From contig NZ_VTRT01000004.1 of assembly GCF_008274585.1 (NCBI RefSeq), positions 248,001-312,000 of the forward strand: a DNA stretch of 64,000 nt, in the 5' to 3' direction. How positions within the stretch are numbered: position 1 is the first letter of the stretch; each line of letters begins with the position of its first letter. A program made the translations under genes and the position numbers. The notes below the pieces were generated by a model. That model saw only the letters and a program-made list of their open reading frames with translations, was not told the origin of the DNA and searched no databases. Shown piece by piece: positions 27,681 to 36,016 of the stretch. Source of the stretch: Pedobacter sp. BS3. Its GTDB lineage: Bacteria; Bacteroidota; Bacteroidia; Sphingobacteriales; Sphingobacteriaceae.

Positions 27681-27713
27681 AGGATGTCTAAATGATCACG
27701 TTTTAGACATCCT
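27681..27713. repeat. 12-bp-stem hairpin between two PUL genes
   Basis: AGGATGTCTAAA and TTTAGACATCCT flank a 9-nt loop, 13 bp after the stop of the upstream minus-strand gene (27726-28982) and 56 bp before the lyase start codon. There is no T-tract, so it is more likely an mRNA stability or attenuation element, or a protein site, than a terminator. Confidence 0.65.
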
Positions 27714-27725
27714 CTTTGAGCTTAG

Positions 27726-28982
27726 CTACCTCTTAATTAGCTTATGAACTTCAGAAACGCCTTCTCCCTGCAGTTTAACCAGGTAAATGCCAGGTGTATA
27801 ATGGCGTAAATTGATTGTTCCTTGGGTGGCATTTTGATCCACCGGAGTAGTTTGTAATAGTTTACCCTGCATATTTGTTAAAGCAAGTGTATGGTAAATA
27901 CCTTCTTGGAATAGTACGTTTACCTCGTTATCAGTTGGGTTAGGAAATATGTTGAAAGTTGAGGTTTGAACGTTAAACGTTGCCGTTTTGACGCCTAATT
28001 CTGTTTGTTTGCCATCGTTATCAACCTGTACCAGCTTGTAATAATTAATGCCGTTTAGCGCCTTTCGGTCGTAAAATCCGTATGATTTCGGTGTGTTGCT
28101 GCTGCCTGCGCCCGGTAAGGTCGCAATGGAAGTAAATGTGCTGCCATCGCTGCTGCGCAACACCGTAAATTCTTTGTTGTTTTGTTCAGATAGCGTTTCC
28201 CACTGTAGCTTAACGCCCTGTGCCTGGGTAGTTGCTGTAAAGCTGGCAAGGCCAACAGGAAGCGAGCTTAGGGCTACTACCTTTAGTTCCAGCTTTGTAA
28301 TTCGCCAATTGCTGGCCAATTCTGCTGGCGTATTATTAAATACCGAGACAATAGCGCTATTAGCGCTTCCGCCTGCTACGTACAGGTGTAACGAGGATAC
28401 ATCCAGCGTTCCTGCACCACCTGTAAGGGTGCTGTTTCCAAAATTAATCCGCTGAGCAGGATCTAACAGGCTTACCACGATGCCTGTTTCGCCGCTCGCC
28501 GCCAACTGTGCTACTGAAATTTTGGTAATCTGTACGGCAACGTCGGCGCCCAGGTTACTTAGATCAAACCCGAAATAATAGCCTTCGTTATTGTCTATGC
28601 CATTAGTTGTGCCGCGTATTCCCAACAAGCCACTCCCGTCTCTGTCTATGCCTCCGGCGGTAAGCATTTTGCCATAGTTACTGCCCTCGGTGGTATTAAC
28701 CGTTGCCATGCCTCCCCAATTAATTGTAAAGGTTTTATTCAGCGCACCGGTCTGGGTAATGGTTTCGGCCGATACAGTCCAATCATCGCTGCCACTGCTG
28801 TTATAGTAAGAAACCACACCCGAAGCATTTACCTGAAGTGTGGAAGCATCGGTATAAAGGGCGTCGGCTTCTGAACCTGTAGCTGAAGGTGTAAGCGTAA
28901 TGGTCTGGGCATTACTTTGAGCTATGCCGCTAAAAAGAAAAGCAATAGCAACAATTAGTTTTGGTGTGTAGTTTTTTTTCAT
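27726..28982 (-). CDS. T9SS-secreted accessory protein with the repeated module
   Basis: 418 residues: a signal peptide (~1-26), one copy of the repeated module (~28-237; EADALYTDASTLQVNASG, GGIDRDGSGLLGIRG, NGIDNNEGYYFGFDL), an FnIII-like linker domain (~240-335; VGLASFTATTQAQGVKLQWET, YYKLVQVDNDGK) and a T9SS sorting domain (~340-418; FNIFPNPTDNEVNV). There is no catalytic domain. It is the first gene of the minus-strand arm of the PUL, 100 bp upstream of the lyase. The likely role is polymer binding at the cell surface or in the medium. I do not recognise the module as a named family. Confidence 0.82.
   Translation of the reverse strand: MKKNYTPKLIVAIAFLFSGIAQSNAQTITLTPSATGSEADALYTDASTLQVNASGVVSYYNSSGSDDWTVSAETITQTGALNKTFTINWGGMATVNTTEGSNYGKMLTAGGIDRDGSGLLGIRGTTNGIDNNEGYYFGFDLSNLGADVAVQITKISVAQLAASGETGIVVSLLDPAQRINFGNSTLTGGAGTLDVSSLHLYVAGGSANSAIVSVFNNTPAELASNWRITKLELKVVALSSLPVGLASFTATTQAQGVKLQWETLSEQNNKEFTVLRSSDGSTFTSIATLPGAGSSNTPKSYGFYDRKALNGINYYKLVQVDNDGKQTELGVKTATFNVQTSTFNIFPNPTDNEVNVLFQEGIYHTLALTNMQGKLLQTTPVDQNATQGTINLRHYTPGIYLVKLQGEGVSEVHKLIKR
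28272..28900 (-). other. Repeated ~210-residue module, standalone copy C
   Basis: Encodes residues ~28-237 of the T9SS accessory protein. Here the module stands without a lyase, which argues for an autonomous folding and binding domain rather than a structural part of the lyase. Confidence 0.8.
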
Positions 28983-29079
28983 ATCCTTTAGGTTTAATAT
29001 TTGGTTAAGCGTCTGCTGTATTCACAAAGTTTTCAGCAGATTATTCTACGCAAAGTAGTATGTTTCCCAAAGCTAAAGC

Positions 29080-29096
29080 GGGGAATAAGCGTCTAA
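29080..29096 (+). promoter_or_regulatory. Candidate HTCS binding site, left copy
   Basis: GGGGAATAAGCGTCTAA, 98 bp upstream of the start codon of the minus-strand accessory gene (28982). It is inverted relative to the right copy at 29210-29227, from which it differs by one missing T. The mirror-like placement between divergent PUL operons suggests binding sites of the PUL regulator. Confidence 0.6.
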
Positions 29097-29209
29097 ATGT
29101 GGGGTGTAGAATGTCTGATTAAATAGTTGTTGATGTAGCGTTTCAGGCGTTCTTTATAAATTTGGGCTTTTAAGTTGAAAGGATAGCTTTATTCAAAATA
29201 CCCCCTTAA

Positions 29210-29227
29210 TTAAGACGCTTATTCCCC
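29210..29227 (-). promoter_or_regulatory. Candidate HTCS binding site, right copy
   Basis: TTAAGACGCTTATTCCCC, the inverse of the left copy, 95 bp upstream of the ATG at 29322. HTCS proteins characterised in Bacteroides bind repeated sites upstream of PUL promoters, so the position is typical. Confidence 0.6.
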
Positions 29228-29321
29228 TTATTTAAAGTTCTCATATTTTGATTTTTGTGTAAACGCATAATTATAAACCTAAAAGCCATAACCAGGGCTT
29301 TACCTTATTAAATGATGAAGT

Positions 29322-30911
29322 ATGAAAAATAAACAGCTACTTTTATTACTATTTTGTTACCTGGCAATAGTTTCATGTAAAGATGCTCTTAAAGCAGATT
29401 TAGAGAGTATTCGTAATCCCTCAGATTTAAAATATGTAGAGATTACTGATGCAAGAGAAAGCAGAGCGATTACTACCGCTGCCCCTACCGTTCAAACCGG
29501 CGGGCTTATTCCCACATTCGAATTAGTTAGTATTGTTAAAAGCGATGGTACGGTGCTGGATCAATCGTATTTACAGTATGTAACTATCGGACAAGCCACC
29601 ACTAAAAGCATAGCGGTTGATGAGGGAATGGTAGATGCCAATGGAAACCCGTTAACCTCGGTAAATGTAACCAACTCGGCCAGTAACGGCATTATTACCA
29701 TTGCCGCCGGGCATAATTTTACTGCGGGCGATTATTACTTTACCATTAAGGTTACTACCCAGGCCAATGGGCAGGTATATTCAACCGTATTTGACAAAGC
29801 CTTTCATTTACATATTGGCCCGCTGTTGCCCTCTAACTTAATTTATTCCCCCAAAAACCAAAACCTGGTGTATGGCGCAGGCAGTAAAACAAGCGCTCCG
29901 ATACTGCCCAACTCAAACCCCGATGTATACTTTGAACTTGGAAATTATACGGATAAGCTAAGCATTGATAAACAAACGGGCGTTATTTCGCTTGCCTCAA
30001 ACTATGTATATACTGCCCGCGAAGTTTTACAACCAACAGTAAGAGTGGTAAGCAATATAAGCGGCGAGGCCATTGCGTTTGAAAACAAGTTAACCGTGGT
30101 AATTACTGATACACCAGAGGTAATGCCTGTAGAAACCATTTATGTTTTCTATCCTACGCTTAATGTAAACGCGGCATATCCCACCGGCGGTGTTGGCTAT
30201 ACAGTACAAACAGATATCGCGGGTCTGTCAACAAGAATCTGGGGCAATAGAACCAATTCAATTGCTTCTTATTTAGTAGCGCCTACAGAACGGCCTGCCA
30301 CTAACACCGGGCAAACTATTCTGGAAACATGTACTTTCTCATCGGCATCAGCTACTAACCCCGTCAGTGCCTGGATGGTAACCACTACGCAGGATCTCAC
30401 TCCTTATCAATACGGCTATCAGTTGTCTTTTAACTATTATTATATGCCTGCTTACCAAACCTATATGGCAGACGGACGTACACCAACAGATCTGGAGGTG
30501 TATATATCAACTGATTATACCGGTGGTGATATCCAGGATGCGAATGGTAACTGGCTAAACGGTACATGGACGAAAGTAAATGCCAGTATGAAATGTCAGC
30601 GGTCAGAAGGTCGTAGCGGTAGCAACTCGATAGGCGCTCCCTGGGGCACTGAATTTATAGGAACACCTTACCCCGGCGACCAGAAAGGCGCTGATCCTGA
30701 TGGCAGAAAAAATCTTGCTGCCGGAACATTCTATAATATATGGGTAAAATGCTCTTACGATATCAGTGTCTCCCAGCTTTCAAAAAACTTTACAGTAGCA
30801 TTTAAAGTGGCGTCTTATTTTGAGGGAGGCCTGCTGAATAATACAACAGCACCCGGAAGAGGAGGGTCTTATTTCATTTCAGATTTTTATTATAAAGCGG
30901 TTGAACATTAA
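29322..30911 (+). CDS. PUL surface lipoprotein (glycan-binding, DUF4958-like)
   Basis: 529 residues with a lipoprotein signal (YLAIVSC, Cys19 followed by KDA). It has all-beta composition, with at least two Ig-like segments: ~55-165 (a strand pattern ending AFHLHIGPLLP) and ~170-270 (NLVYGAGSKTSAPILPNSNP, LSIDKQTGVISLASNY). A C-terminal domain of ~270-529 is rich in Tyr and Trp. Similar proteins head SusCD operons of heparinase-containing PULs, which I recall as DUF4958. It probably sits on the cell surface and captures the polymer for SusCD. It is the first gene of the plus-strand arm, 174 bp before susC, with a small hairpin at 30925-30942 in that gap. Confidence 0.75.
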   Translation: MKNKQLLLLLFCYLAIVSCKDALKADLESIRNPSDLKYVEITDARESRAITTAAPTVQTGGLIPTFELVSIVKSDGTVLDQSYLQYVTIGQATTKSIAVDEGMVDANGNPLTSVNVTNSASNGIITIAAGHNFTAGDYYFTIKVTTQANGQVYSTVFDKAFHLHIGPLLPSNLIYSPKNQNLVYGAGSKTSAPILPNSNPDVYFELGNYTDKLSIDKQTGVISLASNYVYTAREVLQPTVRVVSNISGEAIAFENKLTVVITDTPEVMPVETIYVFYPTLNVNAAYPTGGVGYTVQTDIAGLSTRIWGNRTNSIASYLVAPTERPATNTGQTILETCTFSSASATNPVSAWMVTTTQDLTPYQYGYQLSFNYYYMPAYQTYMADGRTPTDLEVYISTDYTGGDIQDANGNWLNGTWTKVNASMKCQRSEGRSGSNSIGAPWGTEFIGTPYPGDQKGADPDGRKNLAAGTFYNIWVKCSYDISVSQLSKNFTVAFKVASYFEGGLLNNTTAPGRGGSYFISDFYYKAVEH

Positions 30912-31085
30912 GCGTCTTTCATGATCAGGATACTGATCCTGAAAAGTTCAATGATGGATTAATCCACTTCGGCAATATACCAAACAGATATTGTCGAAGC
31001 AGGATTAACTGAGAAAGTAATATATAAATAAACGTTTAGACAGGTAAAGAAGCCTGCAGATTTAGTAAAATCTAATTTTAGAAGT

Positions 31086-34000
31086 ATGAAATTTATCAAA
31101 TTATTATTGCTCTTATTCTTTATTTCCACATTGCCAGCTCTTGCACAGAAAAGTGTAAAAGGTAATGTTAAAGACGCTGAAGGTGTGCCTCTTGCCGGTG
31201 TTAATGTTACGGTAAAAGGTACTGCCCGGGGAACCTCGACCAATGGGGACGGAAATTATGTGATTAATAATGTAAAGCCATCTGATATTCTGGTGTTCTC
31301 TTACCTTGGGTTTCAAACCCTTGAAAAGATGGTGATAGAACAACAAACAATTAACGTTACGCTTAAAATGGAAGATGTAAAGCTGGGAGAGGTTGTTGTT
31401 GTTGGATACGATGTTGTTAGAAAAAGCGATTTGACAGGCGCTGTATCTGTAGTAAACCCGAAAGATCTGGCTGCTACGGCTACGGCTAACTTTGACCAGG
31501 CTCTGGCGGGCAGGGTTGCCGGTGTACAGGTTACATCGAGCGACGGCACGCCCGGAAGCCCTCTTAATATTGTGATCAGGGGTGGAAACTCTATAACGGG
31601 CGATAACTCGCCATTATATGTTGTTGATGGAGTTCCTCTTGAGGATTTTGATCCGTCAAGTATCAATACACGTGATATTAAGACCTTTGATATTTTAAAG
31701 GATGCCTCGGCAACAGCCATTTACGGGTCTCGCGGTGCTAACGGTGTGGTGGTAATTACTACCCAGGGCGGCCGGAATGACGGGAAAACAGACATCAATG
31801 TAGGTGTATCATCCTGGATACAAACAATTCCAAACAGGCTGGAAGTAATGACCCCTTACCAGTACGTAAAATATCAGCAAACGCTGGCTTATGCTAACGA
31901 TAGCTATGTACCTGCTACCAATGTGGGTTTGTTTGCCAATAAATGGGGCGACCCTGAACTATACAGAAACGCTGCCGGTATCAATTGGCAGGATGAGATT
32001 TTTCAGACAGCCCTTGCAAACAATTATGTAGCTTCTTTGAGGGCAGGCAATAAAAAAACTACTCTGTTTTATAGCGGTAACTATCTGAAACAGGAAGGAA
32101 CGCTTATCACCACCGATTTTAGAAAGATAAATAACAGGCTGAAATTTACCCATAAACTTAACGATAATTTAGAAGCCAATGGTCAGGTAGAATACAGCCA
32201 TAACAATTACAACGGTTTGGTGGTCTCGGGTAATACCAGAAATTCTGTTATCAGGGATGCCGTATCTTTCAGACCGGTAAATCCTGTAAACTGGAGCGCC
32301 GATGATGAGGATGAAGACGAAGAATTAATCTCCAGTCAGGATCCCTATTTGTATGACCCGGTAAAAACATTAACCAACACCGACCGTACACGTACAGACG
32401 ACATACTTTCAGGAACGTTGGGGTTGAATTATAAGTTTCTGAAGAAATTCGATTTGAGCGTAATGGGGAATTATAGAACATCAATGACAGAAAGTACGCT
32501 CTTCTATAAACAAAATACACAGGAGGCTACCAGAACGAACAGGGGGATAAACGGCTCAATAACTGATACCAGATATAATATTTTATCTACCTCTAACACC
32601 TTACGGTTCAAAGACCAGAAAGGTAAACATAATTACAGCGCTTTGGTAGGGTTTGAAGCTCAATACAGAGGGTTTAGAGCTTCTTCATTACAAAATACCA
32701 ATTTACCAACCGACGAATTTGGTGTTGATAACCTTGGTATTGCAACAACATCTACCATAGCAACTTCCAATGCTTCAAGAAACTCTCTATTGTCCTTTTT
32801 TGGAAGAGTGAACTATACATACAACGATCGGTATTTAGCAACTGTCAACTTTAGGGCTGATGGATCTTCTAAATTTAGAAAAGAGAACCGGTGGGGATAT
32901 TTTCCATCGTTCTCATTTGCCTGGAGACTGTCGGAAGAAGATTTTTTAAAACCGGTTAACGCGATCTCTGATCTGAAGTTAAGAGCGGGCTGGGGAATGA
33001 CCGGAAATAACCGTATTGGTGATTTTGACGCGTATAATTTATTTACGGTTAATTCAACAAGTGGATATGTTTTAGGCGAGAACCAGACCTATTCGCCGGG
33101 AGCTTATCAAAGCAATATGGCTGTGCCTGATTTACGCTGGGAAACTACAGCTCAGACTAACGTAGGATTAGATTTAGAGTTGCTCAAACGGTTTAACCTT
33201 ACCGTAGATTACTACAACAAAAACACAAAAGATCTCCTGTTAAATGCTGAGATGGCACCAAGTACAGGTTTTGACAGGGTACAACAGAACGTAGGAAAAG
33301 TCTCCAATCGAGGTATGGAATTCACTTTTACTTCTCAGAACATCAAAAACAAAAATTTCGGATGGACTACTAATTTTAATATTTCCTTCAACAAAACAAA
33401 AACCCTCAAATTAAACAGCGGTCAAACGGAAATGCTGACAGACCCGGGATGGGATCTACAGTTTATGCAAACGGAGTACCAGTATGTTACAAGGGTAGGA
33501 CAGCCTGTTGGTATGATGTATGGTTTGGTGTTTGATGGTATTTACCAATTGGATGATTTTGTACAGGCAAATGGTGTTTACCAATTAAAAGACGGTGTGC
33601 CTTCCTATCAGACGACAATGAGACCCGGAATGGTGAAGTTTAAGGATATTTCGGGGCCAAACGGCGTTCCCGATGGTCTGATAAACAATTATGATCGCAC
33701 TATTATCGGTAACCCATACCCGAAACACACCGGGGGCTTGTTCAACACGTTCAGGTATAAATCCTTTGATTTTCAGTTTTTGCTACAATGGGCGTATGAT
33801 TTTGATATCCTGAACGGCAATAAATCAGAATTTGGAAATATTTATCAGCAAGGCCGGAACGGATTAACCTCACTCGCCAGCATTTGGACACCCACCAATA
33901 CCGAAACCTCTGTCGGTGGCATGCGGTATGATGGCGTTAACTTATTAACACCCTTTGGTTACAGATTAGATTCACGCGATATTGATGATGGCTCATATCT

Positions 34001-34235
34001 GAAGCTGAAAACGGTAGTTTTAGGGTACAATTTACCTGGCAAATTGTTGAGGAAGCTTAACCTCAAAAAATGCAGGTTATTTGTCTCTGCCCAGAACCTG
34101 TATACCTGGACAAAATACGAAGGATATGATCCGGATGTTTCTGTTGGAAGGTACGGCGCATTAACCCCCAGGTTAGATTATTCCGCATACCCGCAAAGCT
34201 TAACGGTATCCGGGGGAATAGACGTTACATTTTAA
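31086..34235 (+). CDS. SusC/RagA-type TonB-linked outer-membrane transporter
   Basis: 1049 residues: a signal peptide (1-20), a carboxypeptidase-D-regulatory-like domain (~22-98), a plug (~115-230; VVVGYDVVRKSDLTGAVSVV, LNIVIRGGNSITGDNSPLYVVDG, ATAIYGSRGANGVVVITT) and a long beta-barrel ending ...SGGIDVTF. The length and motifs are typical of SusC. It imports oligosaccharides through the outer membrane with TonB energy and pairs with the SusD encoded 31 bp downstream. An acidic DDEDEDEE stretch lies near residue 405. Confidence 0.97.
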   Translation: MKFIKLLLLLFFISTLPALAQKSVKGNVKDAEGVPLAGVNVTVKGTARGTSTNGDGNYVINNVKPSDILVFSYLGFQTLEKMVIEQQTINVTLKMEDVKLGEVVVVGYDVVRKSDLTGAVSVVNPKDLAATATANFDQALAGRVAGVQVTSSDGTPGSPLNIVIRGGNSITGDNSPLYVVDGVPLEDFDPSSINTRDIKTFDILKDASATAIYGSRGANGVVVITTQGGRNDGKTDINVGVSSWIQTIPNRLEVMTPYQYVKYQQTLAYANDSYVPATNVGLFANKWGDPELYRNAAGINWQDEIFQTALANNYVASLRAGNKKTTLFYSGNYLKQEGTLITTDFRKINNRLKFTHKLNDNLEANGQVEYSHNNYNGLVVSGNTRNSVIRDAVSFRPVNPVNWSADDEDEDEELISSQDPYLYDPVKTLTNTDRTRTDDILSGTLGLNYKFLKKFDLSVMGNYRTSMTESTLFYKQNTQEATRTNRGINGSITDTRYNILSTSNTLRFKDQKGKHNYSALVGFEAQYRGFRASSLQNTNLPTDEFGVDNLGIATTSTIATSNASRNSLLSFFGRVNYTYNDRYLATVNFRADGSSKFRKENRWGYFPSFSFAWRLSEEDFLKPVNAISDLKLRAGWGMTGNNRIGDFDAYNLFTVNSTSGYVLGENQTYSPGAYQSNMAVPDLRWETTAQTNVGLDLELLKRFNLTVDYYNKNTKDLLLNAEMAPSTGFDRVQQNVGKVSNRGMEFTFTSQNIKNKNFGWTTNFNISFNKTKTLKLNSGQTEMLTDPGWDLQFMQTEYQYVTRVGQPVGMMYGLVFDGIYQLDDFVQANGVYQLKDGVPSYQTTMRPGMVKFKDISGPNGVPDGLINNYDRTIIGNPYPKHTGGLFNTFRYKSFDFQFLLQWAYDFDILNGNKSEFGNIYQQGRNGLTSLASIWTPTNTETSVGGMRYDGVNLLTPFGYRLDSRDIDDGSYLKLKTVVLGYNLPGKLLRKLNLKKCRLFVSAQNLYTWTKYEGYDPDVSVGRYGALTPRLDYSAYPQSLTVSGGIDVTF

Positions 34236-34266
34236 AAAAAGCATTCGTTTTTAAATTATAATTACA

Positions 34267-35994
34267 ATGAAAAAAGAGAATCTATATATCGCGGCAGCTT
34301 TTTTAATCATTTTTACTTTGGCTGGCTGTAATAAATTTTTGGAGTTAGACCCGCAATCTTCCTGGAAAGATGAGTCTTTTTATGCTACTAAAGCGCAGGC
34401 AAATTTAGCTTTATCGGGAATTTATAACCAATTGGCTAAGACGGATGGTATATATGCGTACAAGTTCAACGTAACTTTAGAAGGCGGAACAGATGAATGC
34501 TATACCAATGATCCGGGTACAAGCTGGAACTCGGCAAAATACATGTATACTTCTTCGAGCGATGAAATTAAAATTACGTGGTTGGGATTTTATAGCTGCA
34601 TTCAATTAGTTAATCAGTTTGAGAAAAATCTGAAACCGGGTATTTTTACCACAGAAGAATATAATAAGCTGTTAGCCAAGGCCCGTTTTATGAGAGCTTT
34701 CGCCTATTTTAATCTGGCTAACTGGTTTGGGCCTGTTCCTTTAAGGTTAACCCCAAGCTCTTCACAGGAAGATAATAATCTGGCGCCGTCTCCGGTTTTT
34801 GACGTTTACAAGCAGGTAGAAAAAGATTTTTTATTTGCGGCAGAACATTTAAGCCATTCAAAAGATGCTGATTATATACCCGGCGAACCTAATAAAATGG
34901 CAGCACATGGTTTGTTAGCCCGTCTTTATTTAAAAATGGGCGGATATCAGCCATATTTATCGAATAATGAGGCTGCCTGTTATTTCGAGAACCCTCAGCA
35001 ATATTTTGATAAAGCCAGAGAGCAGTGTGAGATCATTATAAACGATGGCTGGCATCATATTGTGCCTTACGCTACAGACCCGAACAGCTACAGGAACCAT
35101 TTTTTATCCTACTTGCAAGACAAATACGATTTAAGAGAGTCGCTGTATGAAATTTCATTTGGAAACTTATACAGCTCAGGGATACAGGTTAGCGGTAGGT
35201 TAGGCAATATCAATGGCGTCGAGTTTGTAGGCACAGCAGGTATTCCCAGAGGCTTTGCTAATTTTAATGTGGGACTTCCGGTGTATCAGGTCTACTCGCT
35301 GGAAGATGCCAGAAGAACGTGGAGTATTGCAGGCTATAAGAATAATTATACCTCTGCTACAGCACAGTTTACCATGAAGTACATCTTCGATAATCCTTTA
35401 GACCAGGAATATGGCATTGGAAAATTCAGGAGATGGGAACCCACAGATATTGCTACCTTAAAATCAAAGGGAAGTATCGTGAATGCAGGCTACACCATTC
35501 TTAACAATACATCAGGGTCTGATACCGATCCTAATTTTACCAGCATTAATTTCCCGATTTTAAGATATTCGGATGTATTGTTGATGCACGCGGAAGCAAT
35601 CATCGGCGGCAGGTTTGGTACCGCCGATGCCAACGGGGAGGCGGTAAATAGCCTTAATATTGTAAGGGAGAGAGCCGGGTTAGATCCTTACAGTGGCAGT
35701 CTGAGCCATAATGATTTCTTTAAAGAACTTGTGGATGAGCGGTTGAGAGAGCTTTGTTTTGAAGGGCTTCGGAAGCAGGATCTGATCAGGTGGGATTTGC
35801 TGGAGGATAAATTACAGGAAACCAATGCTGCCATTAAAGGTTTCGCTACATATATTCCTACCAGTCAGTATCATCAAACATATTTAACGCCCGGAAATAA
35901 TTTTGACAGGTCAAAGCACTTACAATTACCTTATCCTTTACAGGAAACACAAATAAACACCAGTCTTCATCAAAGAACAGGCTCGGGCTGGTAA
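34267..35994 (+). CDS. SusD/RagB-family glycan-binding lipoprotein
   Basis: 575 residues with lipobox LAGC (Cys21) and the NKFLELDPQSSWKDESFYAT start typical of SusD. It carries TPR-like helices (LLAKARFMRAFAYFNLANWFG) and the C-terminal SusD motifs ILRYSDVLLMHAEA and ELVDERLRELCFEGLRKQDLIRW. It forms the lid of the SusC transporter on the cell surface and selects the oligosaccharide. It is followed after 22 bp by a lyase gene in the same operon. Confidence 0.97.
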   Translation: MKKENLYIAAAFLIIFTLAGCNKFLELDPQSSWKDESFYATKAQANLALSGIYNQLAKTDGIYAYKFNVTLEGGTDECYTNDPGTSWNSAKYMYTSSSDEIKITWLGFYSCIQLVNQFEKNLKPGIFTTEEYNKLLAKARFMRAFAYFNLANWFGPVPLRLTPSSSQEDNNLAPSPVFDVYKQVEKDFLFAAEHLSHSKDADYIPGEPNKMAAHGLLARLYLKMGGYQPYLSNNEAACYFENPQQYFDKAREQCEIIINDGWHHIVPYATDPNSYRNHFLSYLQDKYDLRESLYEISFGNLYSSGIQVSGRLGNINGVEFVGTAGIPRGFANFNVGLPVYQVYSLEDARRTWSIAGYKNNYTSATAQFTMKYIFDNPLDQEYGIGKFRRWEPTDIATLKSKGSIVNAGYTILNNTSGSDTDPNFTSINFPILRYSDVLLMHAEAIIGGRFGTADANGEAVNSLNIVRERAGLDPYSGSLSHNDFFKELVDERLRELCFEGLRKQDLIRWDLLEDKLQETNAAIKGFATYIPTSQYHQTYLTPGNNFDRSKHLQLPYPLQETQINTSLHQRTGSGW

Positions 35995-36016
35995 CCATAT
36001 AAAAAAACAAATTGAA

